Positions 45,301 to 55,326 of a stretch of 64,000 nucleotides of DNA are shown here, piece by piece; the first letter of the stretch is position 1; every line of letters begins with the position of its first letter. The position numbers and the translations under genes were made by a program. The stretch is taken from positions 19,427,280-19,491,279 of the forward strand of contig NC_041712.1 in the NCBI RefSeq assembly GCF_900700375.1, in the 5' to 3' direction. Source of the stretch: Denticeps clupeoides. Its lineage: Eukaryota > Chordata > Actinopteri > Clupeiformes > Denticipitidae. The notes under the pieces were generated by a model. That model was given only the letters and a program-made list of their open reading frames with translations, searched no databases and was not told the origin of the DNA.

Positions 45301-48000
45301 ACCTGGATGGAGTTTGCCGCTACACCCCAGGCGAAGCTGCAGGGGAAAACGCCCTGGACGGGCTGGTGCTCTGGCAGCATCAGGAAGCCGTTCTTCTCGA
45401 TGAGCTTGCTGTAGAAGCTGGCCGAAGTCTTGGGTTCCCTCCTCAGGTCAGGCGTGTTGAAGTCAACGTAGTACAGGCCCCGTCTGATCCCGTACTCTCT
45501 GTACCACTCGTAACCGTCCACCAGAGACCAGGCCGTGTAGCCAATCACATTTACGCTGTCATATCTGATCGCTACAAAAGGACAGGAGATGATAAGCGTC
45601 AATGTCATGATAAAGAAATATTTTCCATAAGACTGTGTCTACTTGTTCTTATATTGTTCATGAACCTCAACAAATTCTGGAAAAAGATCTGGGAAAATAG
45701 AGAAAAACATGATAATGACATGCTCAACCTCTAAATCGCCTAAAGATAAAATAACTTGATGGATTTATGATAGCCCAAGTAGATCAAATTTGCTATTCAG
45801 AGAGGAAATTATGAAATGTGTTACACCAGTCAGGAACAGAGGCACAACTTACATTTCAAGGTCTCCATTATGAACCTCTTGAGATAGTACATGTGCTTGG
45901 CATCTTTGGTCTTGGTGTTGCTCAGGACAAACCATCCACTCTCCACCACGAAGACGGGCGGGCTGTTGTATTCAGCGTTGACCCAGTAGAGGAGCATGCG
46001 CAGGTCCAGGTCCTCTTTCTGGCCAAAGAGCAGGCTGGTGTTGATGAGCTGAAAGCTGAGCGCGGGCCCGTGGGAGAGGGCGAAGAAGTCCGCCGTGCCG
46101 TTGACGCGCAGCCTCTCGGGCTCGGTGAAGACGGGCAGCTTGAGGGACAGGTCCCGCTTCATGCAGGGAGGGTAGTCGCCGTCGACGAAGAGCGGCCGGG
46201 CGAACCAGCCCAGAACGAAGTCCAGGGAGCACTGGCAGGCGCGGAGGCTCTCATGCCGCATCCTGTTGGGCTTCACCCAGTGGGATGCCAGGGCCATGGA
46301 GACCTTCCCGCCCTGCCTGGCCCGGTAGCGCTCATCGTATACGTGCCAAGCTGCAGCATGGGCCTGTGGGGAAAGTTGTTCCAAATATAAAATCAGGCCC
46401 ATTACACCTTGGCAGGTAAAGCTGAAACGGGACCAACTGATTACGGACTTACACCACAACCGGTAATCTGCCGTAAATAGTTCAGTATCCAAACAAATAA
46501 ATATATGTTATATATCTTCATCTTAACAGAAACTGACATTGTTGAGGAAGTGGGTATGTCTCTCCTGTAAACCGATGAATGAGTTGAGGTGTGATGTGCC
46601 GCACTTATGAGGTGGGATGGATTATCTCGTCAAAGTAGAAGTTCTCACTAAGATTTAGACAGATTTGGGAACAACATTTGATAGTAATGGGTCTCTGAAA
46701 TGAGGGACCATCTACAAAATACGGCGGACCATGAAAAGCCAGGAGAAAGCAGTTGTCTTCTAGAGAGAGTTCATTACATTAAAATCACACAATACACAGT
46801 GAAACATTGGTCTGTCGGTTCATTTTCTAAAACATTATACATTTCACAAAAATATTAATGTGTTAAAGCATTACAAACTGTGGTATCGAACCAAGTAATA
46901 TGGTGGTAGTAGCCTAGTGGGTAACACACTCGCCTATGAACCAGAAGACCCGGGTTCAAATCCCACTTACTACCATTGTGTCCCTGAGCAAGACACTTAA
47001 CCCTAAATTTCTCCAGCGGGGGACTGTCCCTGTAACTACTGATTGTAAGTTGCGTCTGATAAATGCTGTAAATGTAAAGTAATAAAATGATATTAATGTC
47101 TTATTAAAAGACCTGTTTCTAGAAAAACGGATTACTGCCATATTAGTATGTTCACCTAGGAAGTTTATATAAAATAATATGATATTTGTTATTATATATT
47201 ATATTTACAGTATATTTTCTATATATATATATAAATTTTATAATAATATATATTATTTTAGTTTATTTTTTTACCTTAAGGAGGTTATGTCCCACTCTGT
47301 AAGGCAGTGCAGAATCATTTTTTATTCCAGGGGCCACCAGTCCTGTGCCATACCCATGCCAGGCCACCACAAACGGGTTGTCGATCGTGATCCAGTATTT
47401 CACGTCGTCCCCGAATGTTCTGAAGCAGAAGTCGGCGTATTCTCGGAACAGATCCACCAGGATGGGGTTGGCCCAGCCCCCGTGGAGGGTCTGCAGGTGG
47501 TCGGGAAGGTCCCAGTGGTACAGGGTCACGACGGGCTCAACCCCAATGCTCTTCAGGCCGCGGATGAGCTTGGCGTAGTGCGCGGCGCCCTTGTCGTTGT
47601 AGCTGCTGGCGCTGCCGTTGGGGAAGATCCTGGACCAGGACAAGGAGAAGCGGTAGTGGCTGACGCCGAGCAGCTCCAGGGCGCGTAGGTCGCCGCGGAT
47701 GTTGTGGTAGCTGTCGCTCCCCACGTCCCCCGTGACTATCCGGTTCCCGGCGCGGTTAAACGTGTCCCAGATGGACGGGCCCTTTCCGTCCTTGTCGTAA
47801 GCCCCCTCGACCTGATAGGCGGCGGTGCCCACGGACCACATGAAGCCGTCGGGGAAGGTGTCGTGGAGGAAGGCCTTGTCGCCGGGGTAAGGGAGCTTGC
47901 CGAACCGGTCCCAGGTGCGGATCCCGGCCCCCGGCGCGCACGCCGTGCGCTCCGCGTCCCGGCACAGGAACAGCGCGAGTAACAGGCCGGCGACGCGCAT
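42351..48000 (-). CDS. kl: alpha-klotho, FGF23 co-receptor, complete CDS
   Basis: Single-pass type I membrane protein with two family-1 glycosidase-like domains; obligate co-receptor with FGFR for FGF23 in phosphate and vitamin D control. Exons on the minus strand are 48000-47275, 46363-45853, 45571-45303, 43980-42867 and 42676-42351: 2946 nt, 981 aa, the five-exon structure of human KL. A hydrophobic signal peptide ([13 protein letters not shown]) starts it, KL1 and KL2 follow, and a transmembrane helix (about 953-975) is followed by the short tail ASKRRK. Catalytic glutamates are incomplete in both domains. KL1 has TIDNP (Asn 208 replaces the acid/base) but keeps Glu 383 in VESGW. KL2 has TLNEP (Glu 658) but Ala 845 replaces the nucleophile in MANG. 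This is the klotho pseudo-enzyme pattern. An in-frame upstream ATG at 48087 exists, but 48000 puts the signal peptide at the N-terminus. Confidence 0.96.
44588..45045 (+). mobile_element. deletion derivative of a Tc1-like transposon in kl intron 3
   Basis: Starts GGCCAAAAGTTTGGACACACC and GGTAGATTCTCACTGAAGG. It then jumps to the 3' transposase part (CCACAGTCACCGGACCTGAA...ATCGAGAGAATGCCAAGAG) and ends in a reverse copy of the terminal region (CATAACTCCACATGTGTTCA). Same family as 7232-7606. Most of the transposase is deleted. Confidence 0.87.
46900..47085 (+). repeat. SINE family B in kl intron 1
   Basis: GGTGGTAGTAGCCTAGTGGG head, GGGTTCAAATCCCACTTACT B box and the GATAAATGCTGTAAATGTAA tail; near consensus. 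Confidence 0.93.
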
Positions 48001-49647
48001 GGTGCAGGGGACCCGTGCGACGAGGAGAGGGGGGGGACAAGTGCTCTCGGCGCGGCGACGAGGGTCATATAGTCCAGCTGGGCCCACGCGAGCCCTGTTT
48101 TGCTGTTAGGAAATCTATCAATTATTATCCAAGCTGTTCGCGCGTAAAAACGCATCCGAGCGCAGCGCCAATTCGCAGCGCCGCGACATCTGAGGCGCAA
48201 AACAACCTGTTGTCATCGGTGGGGACATGTTTCATGCTGTACTGTACCTATAGTGGGTTTGTAATTTATTTAATAAGCTTGGATAACATACAGGCCCATA
48301 ATGACACGTGGCAGTGGTTCTCGCCCCTATAATTAGTATTAAATATGATCAGGACAGTACCTTTTAAACCCATTTAACATGCACTTCTACACAAATGTAA
48401 AAACAAGGTGAAATGGGTGAGATTAGGTTTGATGGTTAATTTTGGGTGACTTCATGGCCTCCTGTGCCAACTGATGCAAAAAAAAAAAAAAAAAACACTT
48501 CGAGAGCCACTGAAATCAAGTGCAGGATGTTCCTTTTGTTTAGTAATCCTCATCCCAGCTATCACCTATGATTTTAGCAATGATGTCTTCTTTGAATTTG
48601 TATTTTTATATTATATATGCATTTTTTGTTTAACCTTCTATTGGTTGAAGAGATGCTTTAAGTGGCATCTAAACTCCTGTGAATATTATTATGTGAAATA
48701 TATTACTGTACGTCACCCGTCCCCCAGATCCAGGAAACGGCTACCTGCGCAGGGGAAGTGGGTGGTGGGATATGGAAATGATTCTGTGGTAACACAATGT
48801 TCTCTGTGCAGATGTTACTTGCCCTCTCTCACCAGGGTTTATGGGCCATTTGTGGAGCCGTGCCCCATCTGCCACTTATATGAGCATCAACTACACAAGC
48901 AGCCATAAGAATTATGTACATAATCTCTTCTGACATATGAGGACATGGTTATTAATCATGTTCCTACGTGATGGTTCACTTCACGTGTGCTTGTGGAAGG
49001 TGTTGTGCAGGGAGTTCTTCATTGTCTCTTCATCTGTAGTCTCTAATCACGTTATTAGGCATTAGTTATTTGTTCTTTTGTTCCTTGTATTTACCTCATT
49101 AATACCCATAATTTCCCCAAATTCCAGGGCTTTACATAAGTCTTGCTGGAAGTTGTGCAAAAGGAAAAACCATGATGCAAGCAACCTACTCTCTATGAAT
49201 GTGTTAATGTAAACACAACTGAATGTGGCTTTTTACAACAATAAGTATGTTGTGTGTGTGTGTGTGTGTGTGTACCCAACTATACTATATCTAAAAGTAT
49301 TTGGCAGCCATAGGTCAAGCGTTTCTGGTAGGTCCTCACCGGGTATGGCCCATTCTTCCTTGCAGTTCTTCTCAAGAGCTGTGATATTTTGGGGCTTCAT
49401 CTTGCATGAAGCCCAAGGTCAAGGGAGAGACAGTGATTCAATTTTCGAATAATTCCTCAACAGTTGTTTCCTCACTACATCCTCACAGTTGATCTCTTCT
49501 CAACAAGCTGCTTGCCTATTGGCTCATCCCAGTCTTGGTGTAAAATCTTGTCCCTGGTGTCCTTAGAATAGTATTTTTCTGTATTTTCTTCCTTAGACAA
49601 CTCTCTGATCTTGGCCATGGTCAAGTCTGACTGTTTGAAGGGGTGGA
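48001..49647. other. kl upstream region
   Basis: A GC-rich stretch to about 48.2 kb is the likely kl promoter/5' UTR. Beyond it the sequence is AT-rich with a (GT)n microsatellite at about 49252-49272. A block at about 49.28-49.64 kb ends in GATCTTGGCCATGGTCAAG, a motif I have seen in fish DNA-transposon remnants. It is too decayed to classify. Confidence 0.4.
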
Positions 49648-49850
49648 CAGTGTCATTGTGAAACACAGCAGCACAGCACACAGTGACACAATGAAATGTG
49701 TCCTCTGCTTTTAATGATAACAGCCGCCCGGGGAGCAGTGTATGGGGACGGTACTTTGCTCAATGGCACCTTGGCGGATCGGGATTCGAACCAGCAATGT
49801 TCTGATTATGGGGCTGCTTCCTTAACCACAAGGCCACCACTGCCCCAGAA
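49648..49850 (-). repeat. SINE family A
   Basis: Reverse copy: CATTGTGAAACACAGCAGCA, GGGACGGTACTTTGCTCAAT, ATTCGAACCAGCAATG and CTTCCTTAACCACAAGGCCA. Confidence 0.9.
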
Positions 49851-51434
49851 AGATAAAAGAGCTTGTTACAGGTCTGAGGGACAGAATTTTTTTTTGTGCT
49901 AAATACTTATTTCCTGCACATTATACAATTTTTTTTTAATAATACAATGTGATTTCCTGTATTTTTTTACATTCTGTCTCTCACAGTTGAAGTGAACCTA
50001 TGATGAAACATCTAAGGACATGAGGGGCTGGGGGTGTAAATGTGGACAGGTTTGTATAACGTGGTCTGTTTGCCCATTCCAAGAGCAGTTACCGTGACAG
50101 TTACCATGGAAACGTGAAAGTAGGTAGCAATGCAGGAGCCATTAATGTAGGCCTGCTGCAATCGTCCACCTGCTGGTAAGCTATAGTGCTCTGAGAAACG
50201 TGCTGTGTTTGTTCTAATCAACACATGGCCATTAAACCTGAAAATTGCTCAGTCTGAGCAATGTCTGAGTCTGCAATGAATTACAAAAACAAACTCACTG
50301 TACATACTGGACCTGGTTTGTTTTAACAGGTTATAGAAGCCCATTCCACTCCAGATCTGAACATGTTCTTGAGAGCTTGACTGCACTGTCACTTTACTGG
50401 CACCTATTGGGCACTGTATGTAACTTTCAGAACTTGTTAGAATAGGCTGGAGAAGTTCTAAATGTCCTAAAGATATTCCTGTTACATCTATTCCAGGGGG
50501 ACAGGTGGTGCTTGGAAGGCCAAAGCCCTTCTGTGTCCTCCATCTATTTGGCTCAGACAGACCACAGGTTCTCCACTTCCTCTGAGAACTGCAGATGGAT
50601 CTGTGTGGAGGGGATCTGTGGACAATGGAGTTGTCAGGAGCAGCCATCTCTCCAGGGTCAGACTTAAAGTAAAGTGTGAAGTAATTGCTTTTAATTTCTG
50701 CTTTTAACCATCTTCCTTACTTGCTAGGCCAACACTGCCCCATTGAGGAATTTATATAATAATTGCTTTTGGTGGCAGAAACTGTCTTTAATTTTCATTA
50801 TGTAATAATTTATCAAACATATTTATTATGGTATTTTATTATGGTATTTTATAAATACTGTGATTAAATTTACAGTAAGGATACAGTAGAATGTACAGCT
50901 AATTGCTGCCAGCTAGTTACTTTTTTTACAGTGTTGGGTTAACAAACACGACATCTACTGGAGCTCAAGACTAATTGTTGCTGATAAATATACTTTCTGC
51001 TTGTATGCAAATATTCCATCATGAACAGTTTTCACCCATTTCATGCCTTTTTAATGCACCAAATAATTGCTTCCCCTTCAAAAAAATGACATTTCTAAAG
51101 AAGCCAAACTCTAGGACGGTGGTGCATATCGTATCTACTTTATGAGATTAAACATATGAAATGAGCCTTCACAAAAGACCAATCAGAAAATATTTAATTT
51201 TTTCATGAGATAAGCATTTTATTTTTCAACACATTAAGGTTCCTGAATTAAAAAAATAAGTTTTAATCTGTTGATGTTGACAACGTTATAAGACTGGATG
51301 TCAATAATTTTATTATTGAACAACAACCATGTTCTCAATGAACCCAAAAAAAAAATTAATATCAAAGCTGAAAGTTTTTGGAAGTAGTTTTTAGTTAGTT
51401 TTTATTTTTAGCTATTTTAGGGGGATATCTGTGT
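49851..51434. other. intergenic DNA, mostly unassigned
   Basis: Contains a deleted reverse SINE-A piece at about 50668-50745 (CTGCTTTTAACCATC, CCTTACTTGCTAGGCC). A 132-codon minus-strand open frame at 50249-50647 has no recognisable family and no splice context, so I do not call it a gene. Confidence 0.4.
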
Positions 51435-52612
51435 GTGCAGGTGACTATTACTGTGCATAATTATTAGGCAACTTAACAAAAAACAAATATATACCCATTT
51501 CAATTATTTTTTACCAGTGAAACCAATATAACATCTCCACATTCACAAATATACATTTCTGACATTCAAAAACAAAACAAACAAAAAAAATCAGCGACCA
51601 ATATAGCCACCTTTCTTAGCAAGGACACTCAAAAGCCTGCCATCCATGGATTCTGTCAGTGTTTTGATCTGTTCACCCTCAACATCGCGTGCAGCAGTGA
51701 CCACAGCCTCCCAGACACTGTTCAGAGAGGTGTACTGTTTTCCCTCCTTGTAAATCTCACATTTGATGATGGACCACAGGTTCTCAATGGGGTTCAGATC
51801 AGGTAAACAAGGAGGCCATGTCATTAGTTTTTCTTCTTTTATACCCTTTCTTGCCAGCCACGCTGTGGAGTACTTGGACGCGTGTGATGGAGCATTGTCC
51901 TGCATGAAAATCATGTTTTTCTTGAAGGATGCAGACTTCTTCCTGTACCACTGCTTGAAGAAGGTGTCTTCCAGAAACTGGCAGTAGGACTGGGAGTTGA
52001 GCTTGACTCCATCCTCAACATTTCAGCTTGTGTGTCTTGTTCAGTGGTGGTCGTCTTTCAGCCTTTCTTACCTTGGCCATGTCTCTGAGTATTGCACACC
52101 TTGTGCTTTTGGGCACTCCAGTGATGTTGCAGCTCTGAAATATGGCCAAACTGGTGGCAAGTGGCATCTTGGCAGCTGCACGCTTGACTTTTCTCAGTTC
52201 ATGGGCAGTTATTTTGCGCCTTGGTTTTTCCACACGCTTGTTGCGACCCTGTTGACTATTTTGAATGAAATGCTTGATTGTTCGATGATCACGCTTCAGA
52301 AGCTTTGCAATTTTAAGAGTGCTGCATCCCTCTGCAAGATATCTCACTATTTTTTACTTTTCTGAGCCTGTCAAGTCCTTCTTTTGACCCATTTTGCCAA
52401 AGGAAAGGAAGTTGCCTAATAATTATGCAAACCTGATATAGGGTGTTGATGTCATTAGACCACACCCCTTCTCATTACAGAGATGCACATCACCTAATAT
52501 GCTTAATTGGTAGTAGGCTTTCGAGCCTATACAGCTTGGAGTAAGACAACATGCATGAAGAGGATGGTGTGGACAAAATACTCATTTGCCTAATAATTCT
52601 GCACTCCCTGTA
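51435..52612 (-). mobile_element. Tc1-like transposon with deleted centre
   Basis: Terminal repeats contain ATAATTATTAGGCAAC (left) and TTGCCTAATAATTCTGCACT then CCCTGTA (right). The minus-strand frame starts MGQKKDLTGSEK and has the DNA-binding part (STLKIAKLLKRDHRTIKHFI). It jumps near 52015 to the C-terminal catalytic part (MIFMQDNAPSHASKYSTAW, PCLPDLNPIENLWSIIKCEI). The middle third, including the first catalytic Asp, is missing and there is an early stop, so it is defective. Confidence 0.9.
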
Positions 52613-53849
52613 TATATGGCCTTATATATATATAGGCCATGTTGGTGTTGTCAGTAACGACAGGGTCCACTTTTTTACGCATGCCTACAGGGCTGTTGTT
52701 TGTTATACACATTAATAAAAAGTAGGCCTTGCAAGCATGCCAAGTTAAAGAGAAAAAGCAGAGAATATAAAAATATATAAAAATGAATGTACCTCTCCTC
52801 CTCCATCTCACCGCTGCAAGCTGCCTACAAGATGGCGACCCACAGTCACAAGAGGGTTTTATTGCAAAGCTATACAGAGCCATTTAAACCCTTTTGTCCA
52901 CTTTAAAATCGATGATGTTGCCCGTGTACTCAGTTCTGGAGAATAAAGCACTTTATTTTGATCTGTAAGTAGATTCTTATTTATGGAGTTTTAGGTCTGT
53001 AAGCCACCATTTAGCAGAAGTCATTTTCTTTCTTCTTCACGATCAGGTGTGAGCATCTGCAGCTGATGTCCCACTCAGACAAGCACTAAATACAAAACAA
53101 ATGAGTATATCATACCGTTTGTACATACATTTATAATTATTGCAAAATCACATAAAGATAACACATCAAATTTGATTATGGTAAACAGGAAACTTTAAGT
53201 TTAGTTGTGGTTGCCTCATTTAATTACATAAGTTTGGTCAACTTAATGTAAGATGAACAATATGAGTTTTTAACCAAAAGATCAGTTTACTCAGAAAGTA
53301 GTATACTGTTGACTTTTGCTTAAGTTGACATAACTGCAGAACTTATTTCACACTCAGGAGGTAAATTCATGGTTGCTTTTATATTAAGGCACATTAATTC
53401 CAACTAGTTTTAAGAATAGTGGAATGTTACACTTAATTCTTCCTGTTTGTGGCTCCATCCATCCACATCCAGCATTTGCCTATGCCCTGTTCCCTGACTG
53501 TTTCTGCATTTCAGTTTCAGTGAGAGGAACTCGACAGAAAGCCACAGGCACTCATTTCTCACCTTTTCATCTTTAAAATAGATTTTTAAATAACTTTCCG
53601 CCACATTAGTATTGATTGAATGGCGTACCATGCCTTTTTTTTAACTTCCCTGTGCCTGGTTAACCTCGCATAATGTACAGTTTTCTATTGCGCCATCTGG
53701 CCATCTTCAACCTCGGAGGAAGGAGAACTAAAGTGTTGGTGAGGTAGGGAGGGAAGTGCTTTTATTTTGGCAGCGTGGCAACATAAGGCCTGAAATGGGT
53801 ACACCTAGGGGGTGTGTTTTAATTTACAACTTCTCTAAAATAATCTCTA
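52613..53849. other. intergenic DNA without recognised feature
   Basis: AT-rich sequence; short minus-strand open frames (52590-52883, 53410-53631) have no family similarity that I recognise. Confidence 0.4.
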
Positions 53850-53922
53850 CAGACTAAGTGTCTTGCTCAGGGACACAATGGTAGTAAGTGGGGTTTGAAC
53901 CTGGGTCTTCTGGTTCATACTT
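53850..53922 (-). repeat. SINE family B fragment
   Basis: TAAGTGTCTTGCTCAGGGAC to GGGTCTTCTGGTTCATA; the central part of a reverse copy. Confidence 0.85.
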
Positions 53923-54002
53923 ACCTCTCATACATTTATACGCTTTTATCCAGGCATTTGTACAAATTTATAGAGAACTATAGACAATGTGTTGTACACC
54001 TT

Positions 54003-54166
54003 GGGGCAGTGGTGGCCTATTTGTGAAGGAAGCGGCCACGTAATCAGAAGGTTGCCGGTTTGAATCCCACCAAGGTGCCACTGAGCAAAGCACCGTCCCC
54101 ACACACTGCTTCCCGGGTGCCTGTCATGGCTGCCCACTGCTCACTAAGGGTGATGGTTAAAAGCAT
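54003..54166 (+). repeat. SINE family A, abutting a foldback element
   Basis: GGGGCAGTGGTGGCCTATTT head, AGGTTGCCGGTTTGAATCCC and GGTGATGGTTAAAAGC. It is cut off where the inverted-repeat element starts. Its 3' tail type reappears at 54400-54490 within that element. Confidence 0.88.
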
Positions 54167-54167
54167 C

Positions 54168-54915
54168 ATTTTATATGAGGGGCCGTTTAGGAAATATTTC
54201 AGACTTTTGTTACACAAACACATGTGAAACTCACACACATTCACATATGAAACTGACAAGCATGCATTTATACTACTGAAAACTCACACACACATATGAA
54301 ACACTCACACAGACACAGGAGAAAAGCACGTACACACACATATGAAATGCTCACACAGGTGAAAAAAAATTAAACACTATATCCGGAAGTCAGTTCACTG
54401 CTCAGTGTGATGATTAAATTTAGAGGACACATTTCACTGTGTGCACCGTGTGCTGTGCTGATGTGTATCACAATGACATTCACTTTATGGGCCTTTTTAT
54501 GGGCCTTTAACACAGTTTAAGTTTAATTTTTGTTTGTTACATAAGAGACCTTTTCACCTGTATCTGTGTGAGCATTTCATATTTACATTTACATTTACAG
54601 CATTTATCAGACGCCCTTATCCAGAGCGACTTACAATCAGTATTTAACAGGGACAGTCTCCCTGGAGCAACTTAGGGTTAAGTGTCTTGCTCAGGGACAC
54701 AATGGTAGTAAGTGGGATTTGAACCTGGGTCTTCTGGTTCACAGGCGAGTGTCTTACCCACTAGGCTACTAACACCCTATGTGTGTGTGTGTGTGTGCGA
54801 GTTTTCAGGAGTATAAATGCATGCTTGTCAGTTTCATATGTGAATGTGTGTGTTTCACATGTGTTTGTGTAACAAAAGTCTGAAATATTTCCTAAACGGT
54901 CCCACATAATTTTAC
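54168..54915. mobile_element. long inverted-repeat (foldback) DNA element
   Basis: Ends GGGGCCGTTTAGGAAATATT (54179) and AATATTTCCTAAACGGTCCC (to 54903) are near-perfect inverse copies. Complementarity continues about 180 bp inward through TCAGACTTTTGTTACAC and CAAGCATGCATTTATA to AAATGCTCACACAGGTGAAA. The loop holds a SINE-A tail (54390-54490), and the right arm is split by SINE B. No coding capacity. The outer limit and target duplication are unclear, so the superfamily is unassigned; hAT-like is possible. Confidence 0.8.
54582..54782 (-). repeat. SINE family B inserted in the foldback element
   Basis: Full-length reverse copy (TTTACATTTACAGCATTTAT ... ACCCACTAGGCTACTAAC) between the two parts of the right arm. 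The arm resumes directly after it. Confidence 0.92.
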
Positions 54916-55233
54916 AGTACATTTTTCAGACAGGGAAAATACTTTTTTAATATGAAAGAGGAATGCCAATTAACAGGTTTATTTGGGAAATTTTGAAAGA
55001 AAGGGCAGGTCCATACACAGAGGCATGTAGACAAGAACTGTAGACAACGGTATACAACATATAGATGTGTCAGTACATAAACTGTGGGTCTCCTATGGGG
55101 TGAAGGTGGGAAGACAGATGCTCTGGTCCGTAACATGAATAACGTTACTTGTCGAACACAACATTTCGTGACATGCAAGGTGATAAAAGTCTCAGTTGAC
55201 TGGACCTGGCAACACGGCGGCCGGCTTTCCCGC

Positions 55234-55300
55234 CACCTGCACACCTGGACACAATTGTGTCAATCGACGTTATTGGCGGGAAAAGGGACATAAAAGGAGA
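55234..55300 (+). promoter_or_regulatory. zar1l promoter: E-boxes and TATA
   Basis: Two CACCTG E-boxes (55234-55239, 55242-55247), a CAATTG, a TTGGCGGGAAAA E2F-like site (55272) and an ATAAAAG TATA-like box (55290) precede the ATG at 55327. Oocyte genes are often driven through E-boxes of this type by FIGLA. That link is inference. Confidence 0.45.
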
Positions 55301-55326
55301 GTCCGGGCGCCGCTAGGATCCGTGAG

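Noticed and set aside
47263-48087. Upstream in-frame ATG of kl at 48087
   Set aside because: It would bury the signal peptide behind 29 residues; the ATG at 48000 starts directly with the hydrophobic leader.
48474-48908. 144-codon open frame upstream of kl
   Set aside because: Starts in a poly-A run and shows no domain. Some cysteines near the end suggested a zinc finger, but the spacing fits none.
50249-50647. 132-codon open frame on the minus strand
   Set aside because: No recognisable family, low-complexity composition, no splice or promoter context. Likely chance.
48200-55200. A remnant of brca2 or pds5b between kl and zar1l
   Set aside because: No exon of either gene is recognisable; the interval is transposons, SINEs and AT-rich DNA.
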